DNA from: Bacillota bacterium
Lineage (GTDB): Bacteria > Bacillota > Clostridia > Christensenellales > Christensenellaceae
Assembly: GCA_023408315.1 (NCBI GenBank)
Contig: JAEYKI010000008.1
Span: 62,001-126,000, forward strand
DNA length: 64,000 bases
Direction: 5' to 3'
The position numbers and the translations under genes are program-made. Shown in pieces: positions 1-7,821 of the stretch; the first letter of the stretch is position 1; each line of letters opens with the position of its first letter. Below the pieces are notes generated by a model. It ran no database searches and was not told the DNA's origin. It saw nothing but the letters and a program-made list of their open reading frames with translations.

Positions 1-774
1 CCGCTTGAATTTTTATTTGGGACAACATGGGCGCCAACGGCCAGCGATCCCAAGTTTGGAATCCTTCCCATCATACTTACCTCCCTTGTGGGCACCGGAA
101 TGGCCATTGGCATCGGCGTGCCCATAGCGCTGCTGACCGCCGTGTTTCTGGCGGAATTTGCAAAATCCAGAATAGCTGCCATTGTGCGCGCGGGCATAGA
201 GTTGCTTGCGGGCATTCCCTCGGTTGTATATGGCCTGCTGGGCATGATTGTTCTTGTGCCGCTTGTAGCCAAGTGGGAGGAAGCCCTGTTTTTAACCGAT
301 CCCAACCACACGTTCACCGGCGGGGCAAACCTGCTCTCCGGCGTAATTGTGCTGGCGATTATGATATTGCCTACCGTAACCAACGTAAGTTTAACTTCGC
401 TCAAGGCGGTAGCGCGCGACCATAAAGAAGCGTCCTACGCGGTGGGCGCAACCAAAATTCAGACCATATTCAGCGTTATGATCCCAACGGCGCAGTCCGG
501 CATCATATCCGGCGTCGTTCTGGGCATAGGCCGCGCACTGGGCGAGGCAATGGCCATCATCATGGTGGCAGGCAATGTGGTGAACATGCCGGGCCTGTTC
601 AGCAGCGTGCGCTTTTTAACAACCGGAATTGTTTCGGAGATGAGCTATGCTTCCGGCCTGCACCGCGAAGCCCTGTTCAGCATTGGCATGGTATTATTCA
701 TATTTATTATGGTTATCAATTTTATACTGAACTCTGTATTAAAGAAAGGGGCTGATATGAATGCGAACGTTTAA
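1..774 (+). CDS. pstC: Phosphate ABC transporter permease PstC (5' partial)
   Basis: Inner-membrane permease of the high-affinity phosphate importer, pairing with PstA and powered by PstB. The frame is open from the first base of the window, so the N-terminus lies outside; 257 codons are visible. Several hydrophobic segments are present, and the permease coupling loop is seen as GRALGEAMAIIMVAGN, followed by a last transmembrane helix. The 3' end overlaps pstA by 14 bases, so the two are translationally coupled. The family and the pstCAB-phoU order make this secure. Any PhoP-dependent promoter or pstS gene would lie upstream, outside the window. Confidence 0.95.
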   Translation, partial: PLEFLFGTTWAPTASDPKFGILPIILTSLVGTGMAIGIGVPIALLTAVFLAEFAKSRIAAIVRAGIELLAGIPSVVYGLLGMIVLVPLVAKWEEALFLTDPNHTFTGGANLLSGVIVLAIMILPTVTNVSLTSLKAVARDHKEASYAVGATKIQTIFSVMIPTAQSGIISGVVLGIGRALGEAMAIIMVAGNVVNMPGLFSSVRFLTTGIVSEMSYASGLHREALFSIGMVLFIFIMVINFILNSVLKKGADMNANV

Positions 775-1639
775 ACAGCTTTCCAATAACGTCAGCCTCA
801 CGGCTAAAAAAACCAGGCCTGCGGATATAACGCTGAAAGCGCTTATATTTATCTGCGCGGCGCTTACCATGGGCGTTTTGTTTGTAATCGTATTTTACGT
901 AATGCTCAACGGCATTCCGCAGCTTACATGGTCGTTTTTGACCTCTGTTCCCAGCGAGCTGCACCAGACGGTTGGCGTTCTGCCCAGTATTTTAAATACG
1001 CTGTATATGATAGCCATCACGCTGCTTATTGCAACGCCCATAGGCGTGGGCGCGGCTGTCTATTTAAATGAATATGCAAAGCAGGGCAGGCTGGTGCGCC
1101 TGATAGAATTTACCACAGAAACGCTGGCCGGTATTCCTTCCATTATATTCGGCCTGTTTGGGGCGCTGCTTTTCAGCGTGATATGCGGCTTTGGGTACTC
1201 CATCCTTTCCGGTGCGCTTACCCTCACTATTCTGGTGCTTCCAATCATCATCCGCACCACCCAGGAGTCCCTTAAAACGGTGCCCGGCAGTTTCCGCGAG
1301 GCGGCGCTTGGCATCGGTTCCACCAAGTTCTATATGATCCGCACCGTTATATTGCCAAGCGCAATGCCCGGCATTATAACGGGCGTAATTTTAACCATCG
1401 GCAGAATTGTGGGCGAATCCGCCGCGCTGATATTTACGTCCGGCATCGGCACAAACATGCCCAGGGACTTTTTTGGGCACATTATGGAATCCGGCGCAAC
1501 GCTCACTATTTACCTGTACACCAGCGCGGCAAAGGGCATGAACGACGTGTCCTTCGGCATAGCGGCCGTATTGGTTATTATTGTGCTTATCATCAATCTG
1601 CTGACCAATTATTTAAACAAGAGACTTAGAAGGATATAG
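761..1639 (+). CDS. pstA: Phosphate ABC transporter permease PstA
   Basis: Second permease subunit of the PstSCAB phosphate importer. It is 292 residues, usual for the family, with a hydrophobic segment near residues 27-50 followed by the MetI-like permease fold. The coupling motif is visible as GRIVGESAALIFTSG. The start ATG lies inside the end of pstC behind a purine-rich AAAGGGG stretch, so reinitiation from pstC is likely. pstB follows after about 10 bases. It acts in the cytoplasmic membrane, importing inorganic phosphate when phosphate is scarce. Confidence 0.96.
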   Translation: MRTFKQLSNNVSLTAKKTRPADITLKALIFICAALTMGVLFVIVFYVMLNGIPQLTWSFLTSVPSELHQTVGVLPSILNTLYMIAITLLIATPIGVGAAVYLNEYAKQGRLVRLIEFTTETLAGIPSIIFGLFGALLFSVICGFGYSILSGALTLTILVLPIIIRTTQESLKTVPGSFREAALGIGSTKFYMIRTVILPSAMPGIITGVILTIGRIVGESAALIFTSGIGTNMPRDFFGHIMESGATLTIYLYTSAAKGMNDVSFGIAAVLVIIVLIINLLTNYLNKRLRRI

Positions 1640-1649
1640 GGGTGCTTTT

Positions 1650-2408
1650 ATGGGTAAGAATAAACTGCTTGTTCACAATTTGAATCTCTGGTATACTGAG
1701 AACCATGCATTGATTGATATCAGCATGGATATTCAGGAAAACATGATTACAGCTCTCATCGGCCCTTCGGGCTGCGGCAAATCCACCTTTCTCAGAACCA
1801 TCAACCGCATGAACGATTTGATAGAGGGTATACGCATAGAGGGTGAAATACTTCTGGATAGCGAGAATGTATACGACCCAAAGGTGGATGTTACCATTCT
1901 CCGCAAAAAAATCGGCATGGTTTTTCAGAAGCCCAATCCCTTCTTGATGAGCATTTATGACAATGTGGCATACGGGCCGCGTATCCACGGCATTAAAAGC
2001 AAAACAGACCTGGATGAAATAGTGGAAAACAGCCTGAAGGCGGCGGTGCTGTGGGACGAAACAAAAGACAGGCTCCGCAAATCCGCCATGGGCCTTTCTG
2101 GCGGCCAGCAGCAAAGGCTTTGTGTGGCGCGCGCCATAGCCGTGCAGCCCGAGATTCTGCTGATGGACGAACCGACCTCCGCGCTGGATCCCATTTCCAC
2201 TCTTAAAATAGAAGACCTGATGCTGGAGCTGAAAAAGCAGTATACGGTTATTATTGTTACGCATAATATGCAGCAGGCCGCGCGTATTTCGGATACCACG
2301 GCGTTCTTTCTGCTGGGAGAAATGGTGGAATACGATACCACTTCTGTTATTATGCAGAATCCAAGAGACAAACGCACGGAAGATTACATAACGGGAAGAT
2401 TCGGTTAA
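1650..2408 (+). CDS. pstB: Phosphate ABC transporter ATPase PstB
   Basis: ATP-hydrolysing subunit of the phosphate importer, 252 residues. The Walker A motif GPSGCGKST is near residues 38-46, the ABC signature LSGGQQQR near 149-156, and Walker B with the catalytic glutamate (LLMDEPTSALDP) near 168-179. The switch histidine is in VTHNMQQAAR. The ATG follows an AGGGGTG ribosome site. It sits between pstA and phoU, the canonical order. Confidence 0.97.
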   Translation: MGKNKLLVHNLNLWYTENHALIDISMDIQENMITALIGPSGCGKSTFLRTINRMNDLIEGIRIEGEILLDSENVYDPKVDVTILRKKIGMVFQKPNPFLMSIYDNVAYGPRIHGIKSKTDLDEIVENSLKAAVLWDETKDRLRKSAMGLSGGQQQRLCVARAIAVQPEILLMDEPTSALDPISTLKIEDLMLELKKQYTVIIVTHNMQQAARISDTTAFFLLGEMVEYDTTSVIMQNPRDKRTEDYITGRFG

Positions 2409-2424
2409 GAAAGGGCGGGGAAAA

Positions 2425-3090
2425 ATGACAAGGATCAATTTTGAAAATGAACTCACCAATTTAAAGCACATGGTCATCCGCATGGCGGAATCGGTGCAGA
2501 ATGCGATTGAGCAGGCCACGCGCGCGCTGGTTGCCAAGGATTACGAACTGGCGGCCACAATCATCAAGGAAGACGACCTGATAGACAAGATGGAAATAGA
2601 AATAGAGGACACGTGCATCCAGCTCATTGTTACGCAGCAGCCTATGGCCAGCGATATGCGCCTGATATTCACCATCAACAAAATAGCGGTAGACCTGGAG
2701 CGCATAGGGGATTACGCGCATTCCATCTCCAAGCTGAACATCAAGATGAAGGACGAAGTGTATATGAAGCGCTTTGTTAACCTGGAGAAAATGAGCGAGA
2801 TATGCGTAAAGATGATCAGGTCCGCCATTGACGCTTTTATTAAAAACGACCTGGAGCTGGCGCAGAAGATTTACGATATGGACGACGAACTGGACGATAT
2901 ATACCACGAGATTTTTACGGAGCTGATGTCCTACGTAATCATGGATCCCAAGAACATTGCGCAGGCCATGAACCTGCTTTTGATCGCCCGGTATTATGAG
3001 CGCACGGGAGACCATACGCAAAACATTTGCGAATGGGTGTACTTTAACAAACAGGGCAAACGGCTCTCTGACCCGGAAGAAGTGATATAA
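2425..3090 (+). CDS. phoU: Phosphate signalling protein PhoU
   Basis: PhoU modulates the PstSCAB transporter and, in bacteria with a PhoR-type sensor, represses the Pho regulon when phosphate is sufficient. The protein is 221 residues, the normal size, and shows the two repeated three-helix PhoU halves, with the E/D-rich metal-binding patterns in RIGDYAHSI and RTGDHTQNI. It lies 16 bases after pstB with AAGGGCGGGG upstream of the ATG, and is followed by a factor-independent terminator, so it is the last gene of the operon. Confidence 0.96.
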   Translation: MTRINFENELTNLKHMVIRMAESVQNAIEQATRALVAKDYELAATIIKEDDLIDKMEIEIEDTCIQLIVTQQPMASDMRLIFTINKIAVDLERIGDYAHSISKLNIKMKDEVYMKRFVNLEKMSEICVKMIRSAIDAFIKNDLELAQKIYDMDDELDDIYHEIFTELMSYVIMDPKNIAQAMNLLLIARYYERTGDHTQNICEWVYFNKQGKRLSDPEEVI

Positions 3091-3092
3091 TA

Positions 3093-3119
3093 AAAACGGC
3101 TGCAAAGCCGCTTTTATTA
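3093..3119 (+). terminator. Terminator after phoU
   Basis: A short GC-rich stem (CGGC...GCCG with loop TGCAAA) is followed by a U-rich tract a few bases after the phoU stop codon. It closes the pst operon. Confidence 0.75.
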
Positions 3120-3196
3120 TATCAGGTTTGCAGGATGCTTTCCCTCGCCTTACGTTTGTGGGACGTTTGTGAAAAAACGCAAAATATAAGCGCAGC

Positions 3197-3225
3197 TTGC
3201 CATTTGTGCCAGTGTCCTGTATATT
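3197..3225 (+). promoter_or_regulatory. Sigma-A type promoter for the Cys-rich small gene
   Basis: TTGCCA, a 17-base spacer and TATATT, placed 32 bases before the ATG of the 89-residue Cys-rich protein and after the phoU terminator. The position and spacing fit a vegetative promoter. Confidence 0.55.
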
Positions 3226-3257
3226 GTAAAAGACAATCCATAGGAGAGTGAACTTGC

Positions 3258-3527
3258 ATGAAAGATCATAAAATATCGTTTAATAAGCATTGTCCCTGCG
3301 TCCAAAAGGAATGCCCCATCAAGGGAAACTGCGTACTGTGCATACAGAGCCACAATGACCAGAAAACGCATCTTCCGGAATGCATGGAGATTATTATGCG
3401 CCCAGAGGTAGCAAAATTGGCAAAGCTTGTAGAATACAATATCTCAGAAGGGCATCATACTCCGGAATTCTGGGAAACTTTTGACAAAGAGAGCTTTTTG
3501 GACAGTGTAATTAAACGGCAGGAATAG
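3258..3527 (+). CDS. Small cysteine-rich protein (DUF6485-like)
   Basis: An 89-residue protein with an N-terminal Cys cluster of the form CPC-x5-CP-x3-NCVLCIQSH, then a conserved LPECM. The spacing resembles small Cys-rich Firmicutes proteins of the DUF6485 type, which probably bind zinc or an Fe-S cluster; that is inference from the Cys pattern. The ATG has AGGAG upstream. It has its own promoter and a following terminator, so it is monocistronic. No function can be assigned. Confidence 0.75.
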   Translation: MKDHKISFNKHCPCVQKECPIKGNCVLCIQSHNDQKTHLPECMEIIMRPEVAKLAKLVEYNISEGHHTPEFWETFDKESFLDSVIKRQE

Positions 3528-3559
3528 GCCGAATGCAACCTGGCAAAGTTTATTCAGCG

Positions 3560-3580
3560 AGCCGCTTAAGCGGCTTTTTT
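3560..3580 (+). terminator. Terminator after the Cys-rich gene
   Basis: The palindrome AGCCGCTTAAGCGGCT runs directly into a T tract, 32 bases after the stop codon. Confidence 0.8.
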
Positions 3581-3619
3581 AATACAATTGTTTTTGCTGG
3601 CGGCTGCAAAAAGAACGGT

Positions 3620-3648
3620 TTGCTTAAATCTATGTTTCTTTGTATAAT
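3620..3648 (+). promoter_or_regulatory. Sigma-A promoter of the DUF512-der-plsY operon
   Basis: TTGCTT, 17 bases, TATAAT, located 24 bases before the DUF512 gene and downstream of the preceding terminator. Confidence 0.7.
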
Positions 3649-3671
3649 CTATTAGGAAAAGGAGCGCGCCC

Positions 3672-4973
3672 ATGTATTCTTTGATTACGTGTGTTGATGA
3701 AAACAGCATAGCAAAAGCAAAAGGAATCCTGCCGGGGGACGAACTTGTGTCCGTAAACGGGGAGCGCGTTCTTGATTATATAGACTACGCGTATTTTATG
3801 GGCGAAAAAAATCTGCTACTCTGCATACGAGGCCAGAACGGGCGGGAGCGGGAGATACCCATCCGCAAAGAGGACTGGGAGGACATTGGCCTTTCCTTTG
3901 CAGAGCCACAGGTGGGCAGCCCGGCGCATTGCCGCAACAAATGCGTGTTTTGCTTTGTGGACCAGCTTCCGCCCGGCATGCGGGATACCCTGCGCATAAA
4001 GGACGACGACTGGCGGCATTCCTTTTTAATGGGCAATTACGTGACGCTCACCAACCTGGGGGAAGAAGACATATCACGCATCATCCGGCGCAAGGTATCG
4101 CCACTGTATATATCCGTGCACGCAACGGACGCAGAACTCCGCAAAAAGCTGCTGGGGAATCCATTTGCGCCGCCAGTTATGCCCATGCTCAAAACGCTTG
4201 TATCTTCCGGCGCAGCACTGCACGCGCAGATTGTGGTTTGCGCGGGGCTGAACGACGGGGAACCGTTGCGCCAGACAATCGCGGACCTGTTTGGCCTGCA
4301 TCCGGGCGTGGCCTCTGTAGCGGTGGTGCCGGTGGGTCTGACGCGCCACCGGGAAAAGCTGCCAAACCTAAAGCCCATTACCAAAGAGAACGCGCAAAGC
4401 ATTTTGGGCATGGTACACGCGCTGCAGAAAGAATATCTGAAGCAGAGCGGCACGCGTTTTGTGTTTGCGGCAGACGAACTGTATATCCGCGCGGAGCAGC
4501 CGTTGCCGGAATATGATTGTTACGAGGATTTTGCGCAGATAGAAAACGGCGTTGGGTTGGTTGCGCTGTTTGAGGACGGGGTACAGGAAGCCTTGCGGGA
4601 TTTTGGCCGGGGCAAATATACAGATATAACGGCGGTTACAGGCGTGGATTTTGCGCCGTTTATGAAAGAAATTGCAAAAAAACTGAAATCTGCTTATAAT
4701 ATGCATGTACAAGTCTGCGCTGTGCGCAACGGCTTTTTTGGAGAAACCGTCACGGTGGCGGGCCTGCTTACGGGCAGGGACGTTTTGGAACAGCTTGCGG
4801 GCTTTTCCCTGGGTGAAAAGCTGTTTTTGCCGGGCAGCATGTTCCGCGAATTTACGGACGTAACGCTGGACGGCATGACTGCGGGGGAGATTAGCCGGGC
4901 GCTGCGGGTGCCGGTGGAGATTGCTCCGGCAGACGGGTATGAATGGATTGCAGCAGTGGCAAAGGAGAAATAA
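3672..4973 (+). CDS. DUF512 family protein (PDZ plus radical-SAM-like)
   Basis: A 433-residue protein of the DUF512 family, which in Clostridia commonly lies directly before der, as here. An N-terminal PDZ-like segment (residues about 1-70) is followed by a radical-SAM-like Cys motif CRNKCVFCFVDQLPPGMR near residues 87-104, then a TIM-barrel-like part and the C-terminal DUF512 domain. The three cysteines in CxxxCxxC spacing suggest a SAM-binding [4Fe-4S] cluster. The substrate is not known. The stop codon is immediately followed by the der ATG, so the genes are coupled. Confidence 0.85.
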   Translation: MYSLITCVDENSIAKAKGILPGDELVSVNGERVLDYIDYAYFMGEKNLLLCIRGQNGREREIPIRKEDWEDIGLSFAEPQVGSPAHCRNKCVFCFVDQLPPGMRDTLRIKDDDWRHSFLMGNYVTLTNLGEEDISRIIRRKVSPLYISVHATDAELRKKLLGNPFAPPVMPMLKTLVSSGAALHAQIVVCAGLNDGEPLRQTIADLFGLHPGVASVAVVPVGLTRHREKLPNLKPITKENAQSILGMVHALQKEYLKQSGTRFVFAADELYIRAEQPLPEYDCYEDFAQIENGVGLVALFEDGVQEALRDFGRGKYTDITAVTGVDFAPFMKEIAKKLKSAYNMHVQVCAVRNGFFGETVTVAGLLTGRDVLEQLAGFSLGEKLFLPGSMFREFTDVTLDGMTAGEISRALRVPVEIAPADGYEWIAAVAKEK

Positions 4974-6302
4974 ATGGCAAAACCGTTGGTAGCGATTGTG
5001 GGCAGGCCAAACGTAGGCAAGTCCACCTTTTTTAATAGAATATCCGGGCAGAAGATCGCCATTATTGAAGATACGCCCGGCGTAACGCGGGACCGTATAT
5101 ACGCGGACGCGGAATGGCTGGGCAGGGAATTCACCCTCATCGATACAGGCGGCATAGATATGGCCGCGGAGGACGTGATCCTCTCCCAGATGCGGGAACA
5201 GGCGCAGATCGCCATTGATTCGGCGGACGTGATCCTGTATTTTGTGGACGCGAAAGAAGGCCTTGTGGCGGAGGACGTGAACGTGGCGGACATGCTGCGC
5301 CGCACGGACAAGCCGGTGATCACGGTGGTAAACAAGGCGGACAACCAGAAGGAAGAGCAGAACGCATACGAGTTTTATTCCCTGGGCCTGGGCGAGGTGT
5401 TCGCCATATCTGCCGGGCAGGGGTTGGGGCTGGGAGACCTGCTGGACGCGGTGATTGCACACTTTGGCGAATACGATGCGGCGGAAGAAGACGAGCGCCT
5501 TAAAATTGCGTTTGTAGGCAAGCCAAACGTGGGCAAAAGCTCCCTCACTAACAAGATACTGGGGGAGAACCGCACCATTGTGAGCGATATTCCGGGCACA
5601 ACGCGGGACGCGATTGATTCCCTGTTTGAGAAGAACGGGGAGAAATTCACCCTGATAGACACCGCGGGCATGCGTAAAAAGGGCAGGATAGAGGCCGCCA
5701 GCATAGAGCGCTACAGCGTAATCCGCACGCTGGGGGCCATCCGCCGCGCGGACGTGGTGGTGGTGTTGCTGGATGCTACCGAGGGCGTGACAGAGCAGGA
5801 TGTTAAGGTTGCGGGGTATGTGGATTACGAAGGCCAGCCCTGCGTGATTGCGGTGAACAAATGGGACGCGGTGGAAAAAGATACGCACACCATGAACCGT
5901 TTTAATAAAGATTTGGACGAACAGCTTCAGTTTATGCCTTACGCCAAGCGGATATACCTTTCCGCAAAAACGGGCCAGCGCATAGACAAAATGTTTGATC
6001 TGGTAAAGGAGGCGAAAGCAAACAGCGGCAAACGGATCACCACAGGCATACTGAACGACTGCGTGCGGGAGGCAATCACCGCCGTGCCGCCCCCAACAGA
6101 CAGGGGCAGGCGGCTTAAAATATTTTACGCAACGCAGGCTTCGGTAAATCCGCCTACATTTATTCTATTTGTAAACGATATAGAGCTTGTGCATTTTTCT
6201 TACAAGCGGTATTTGGAGAATTATTTCAGGAAAACCTTCGACTTTTCGGGCACGCCAATCCGGATAATCGCAAGGGAAAGAAACGAATCGGGAGAAAATT
6301 AA
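4974..6302 (+). CDS. der: Ribosome-assembly GTPase Der (EngA)
   Basis: Essential double-GTPase needed for maturation of the 50S ribosomal subunit. It is 442 residues, as usual. The first G domain has GRPNVGKST near residues 8-16 and VNKAD. The second has GKPNVGKSS near 182-190, DTAGMRKKG and VNKWD. A C-terminal KH-like domain ends with IRIIARER. It is encoded with no gap after the DUF512 gene and four bases before plsY, so the three form one transcript. Confidence 0.98.
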   Translation: MAKPLVAIVGRPNVGKSTFFNRISGQKIAIIEDTPGVTRDRIYADAEWLGREFTLIDTGGIDMAAEDVILSQMREQAQIAIDSADVILYFVDAKEGLVAEDVNVADMLRRTDKPVITVVNKADNQKEEQNAYEFYSLGLGEVFAISAGQGLGLGDLLDAVIAHFGEYDAAEEDERLKIAFVGKPNVGKSSLTNKILGENRTIVSDIPGTTRDAIDSLFEKNGEKFTLIDTAGMRKKGRIEAASIERYSVIRTLGAIRRADVVVVLLDATEGVTEQDVKVAGYVDYEGQPCVIAVNKWDAVEKDTHTMNRFNKDLDEQLQFMPYAKRIYLSAKTGQRIDKMFDLVKEAKANSGKRITTGILNDCVREAITAVPPPTDRGRRLKIFYATQASVNPPTFILFVNDIELVHFSYKRYLENYFRKTFDFSGTPIRIIARERNESGEN

Positions 6303-6305
6303 CAT

Positions 6306-6923
6306 ATGGAATTTTTGTGGATCCAATATAGTATTATAGCGGCGGCCGCCTATCTGATAGGCTCGGTATCATTTTCTTATATTTTTACAAGAGTGTTCAA
6401 GCAGAAGGACATCCGTGAAACAGGCAGCGGCAACGCGGGCACAACCAACGTTTTACGCAATTACGGCTGGAAGATGGGGCTTCTAACGCTGGTCTGCGAC
6501 CTTGTAAAGGGCGTGGCGGCGGCTTTTCTGGGGCTCTTTCTGCTGGGCATGCCCGGCCTGTATATCGCCAGCATATTTGTAATTGCGGGCCATAACTGGT
6601 CCTGCTATTTAAAGTTTCGCGGCGGCAAGGGCATTGCCGCCACCACCGGCGTGCTGCTGGTGATCATGCCCATTCCCACCATTGTGATATTTGCGGTATG
6701 CGTGGCCATTGTGTACGCAACGCGCATTATGTCCATTGGCTCCATCATCGGGTTGATCGCGTCCGCGGCCGCTTCCTTCTTTGTGCAGCCGGGCAACACC
6801 TTTATGCACATCACCGTCATCATCATCGCCCTGCTGGGCATATTCTCCCACAGGGAGAACATCAAACGCCTCGCCCAAGGCAAGGAGAACAAACTCTCCA
6901 TGTCCAAGAAAAAGGCGGAATAG
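6306..6923 (+). CDS. plsY: Glycerol-3-phosphate acyltransferase PlsY
   Basis: Integral membrane enzyme that acylates glycerol-3-phosphate with acyl-phosphate in the first step of phospholipid synthesis. It is 205 residues with about five hydrophobic segments. The three family motifs are visible: GSGNAGTTNVLRNYG near residues 37-51, HNWSCYLKFRGGKG near 97-110 and HREN near 186. The ATG has GGGAGAAA upstream, overlapping the end of der. The der-plsY order is common in Firmicutes. Confidence 0.96.
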   Translation: MEFLWIQYSIIAAAAYLIGSVSFSYIFTRVFKQKDIRETGSGNAGTTNVLRNYGWKMGLLTLVCDLVKGVAAAFLGLFLLGMPGLYIASIFVIAGHNWSCYLKFRGGKGIAATTGVLLVIMPIPTIVIFAVCVAIVYATRIMSIGSIIGLIASAAASFFVQPGNTFMHITVIIIALLGIFSHRENIKRLAQGKENKLSMSKKKAE

Positions 6924-6925
6924 TT

Positions 6926-6984
6926 TTTGGAGGCTCTGCCTCCAAGCCACCGCCAAAGGACCGATTGGCCCTTTGGAATCCCAT
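6926..6984. repeat. Dispersed hairpin repeat, copy 1 (59 bp)
   Basis: A 59-base intergenic unit built of two hairpins: GGAGGC-TCT-GCCTCC and a second with arms CCAAAGG and CCTTTGG. A nearly identical 60-base unit occurs at 34464-34523 in an unrelated intergenic region. It starts directly after the plsY stop codon. The pattern is that of a REP- or MITE-like dispersed element. Confidence 0.8.
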
Positions 6985-6995
6985 CTGTTTAAAAT

Positions 6996-7018
6996 GCCGC
7001 GTTAGCGGCATTTTTTAG
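6996..7018 (+). terminator. Terminator after plsY
   Basis: The stem AATGCCGC-GTTA-GCGGCATT is followed by a T run, just downstream of the dispersed repeat. It ends the DUF512-der-plsY transcript. Confidence 0.8.
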
Positions 7019-7027
7019 GATTTTTGT

Positions 7028-7141
7028 ACAATCCTCCGGCGCTGCGCGCCACCTCCTTTTACAAAGGAGGCTTTTAGCTTCTCTGCGGTATCGGGCTCCT
7101 TTGGCAAAGAGCTGTCAGCGAAGCTGGCTAAGGATTGATTT
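7028..7141. repeat. 114-bp direct repeat, copy 1 (3' side of DUF559 gene)
   Basis: This 114-base unit is repeated at 7479-7592 in the same orientation with one visible mismatch (7076 A against G). It contains internal dyads such as GGCGC-TGC-GCGCC and CCTCCTTT-TACA-AAAGGAGG. The last codons and the TGA stop of the DUF559 gene lie inside it. Confidence 0.9.
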
Positions 7142-7474
7142 ATTAATTTTTAAGCAGACGCTTTCAAAACTTTGATCTATTTCATCGTTTGTAAAGCGCA
7201 ACACTTTCAAACCTAATGATTTTAAATAACCGGTTCGCAATGTATCATATTCAATAGCTTCTTTTTCAAAGTGCTGCGAACCATCGAGTTCAATGACAAG
7301 CTTTGCGGTCGGACAATAAAAGTCTACAATATATTCACCGATTATACGCTGTCTGTTGAATTGAAATTGTGTTTGCTTCAAAAAATCATACCATAGATGA
7401 TTTTCCTGCTTTGTTGCATTATTTCTTAAAAAACTGGAATGAGGTTTTTGCTTTTTATCTCTTGGAAAAATCAT
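7115..7474 (-). CDS. DUF559 nuclease-like protein carried between two repeats
   Basis: A 119-residue protein of the DUF559 (Vsr/restriction-endonuclease-like fold) family. The core shows the PD-(D/E)xK-like pattern in GEYIVDFYCPTAKLVIELDGSQH, with the family ending ...VLRFTNDEI. I chose ATG 7474 because a strong GGAGG lies nine bases upstream; that ribosome site is supplied by repeat copy 2, and the stop codon by repeat copy 1. A longer reading from 7627 would translate the whole repeat and is less likely. The biochemical role of DUF559 proteins is not established. The gene looks like cargo of a repeat-bounded cassette. Confidence 0.8.
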   Translation of the reverse strand: MIFPRDKKQKPHSSFLRNNATKQENHLWYDFLKQTQFQFNRQRIIGEYIVDFYCPTAKLVIELDGSQHFEKEAIEYDTLRTGYLKSLGLKVLRFTNDEIDQSFESVCLKINKSILSQLR

Positions 7475-7478
7475 TTTT

Positions 7479-7592
7479 ACAATCCTCCGGCGCTGCGCGC
7501 CACCTCCTTTTACAAAGGAGGCTTTTGGCTTCTCTGCGGTATCGGGCTCCTTTGGCAAAGAGCTGTCAGCGAAGCTGGCTAAGGATTGATTT
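7479..7592. repeat. 114-bp direct repeat, copy 2 (5' side of DUF559 gene)
   Basis: The second copy of the 114-base unit at 7028-7141. On the minus strand its edge supplies the GGAGG ribosome site for the DUF559 start at 7474. The 337 bases between the copies are almost entirely DUF559 coding sequence. Confidence 0.9.
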
Positions 7593-7821
7593 TTCATAAA
7601 TCTAATCATCTTTACAATCAACTTCATTCATAATAATCATACCATATGATTATAGATAAAGGAAAATTTAGTGATATTTTTTACGGACAAATATAGAAGG
7701 ACATAAACTCAAGAAATGTATTCTGCCATCATAAAATTTTTATAACCTGTATTAATAATCACATAACCCTCCTCATATATATTTATTGGTATTACACCAC
7801 TATAAGGGAGGGTTTCTTATT

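Noticed and set aside
4368..5888. 506-codon minus-strand open frame opposite the DUF512 gene and der
   Set aside because: His/Arg-rich shadow text with no family pattern and no ribosome site; both plus-strand genes are secure.
7475..7627. N-terminal extension of the DUF559 protein through the 114-bp repeat
   Set aside because: The extension is a translation of the repeat, while GGAGG inside the repeat is correctly spaced for ATG 7474.
7628..7821. Sigma-E promoter for spoIVA
   Set aside because: Several CATA-like boxes exist (for example at 7702) but none has a matching -35 at the correct distance.
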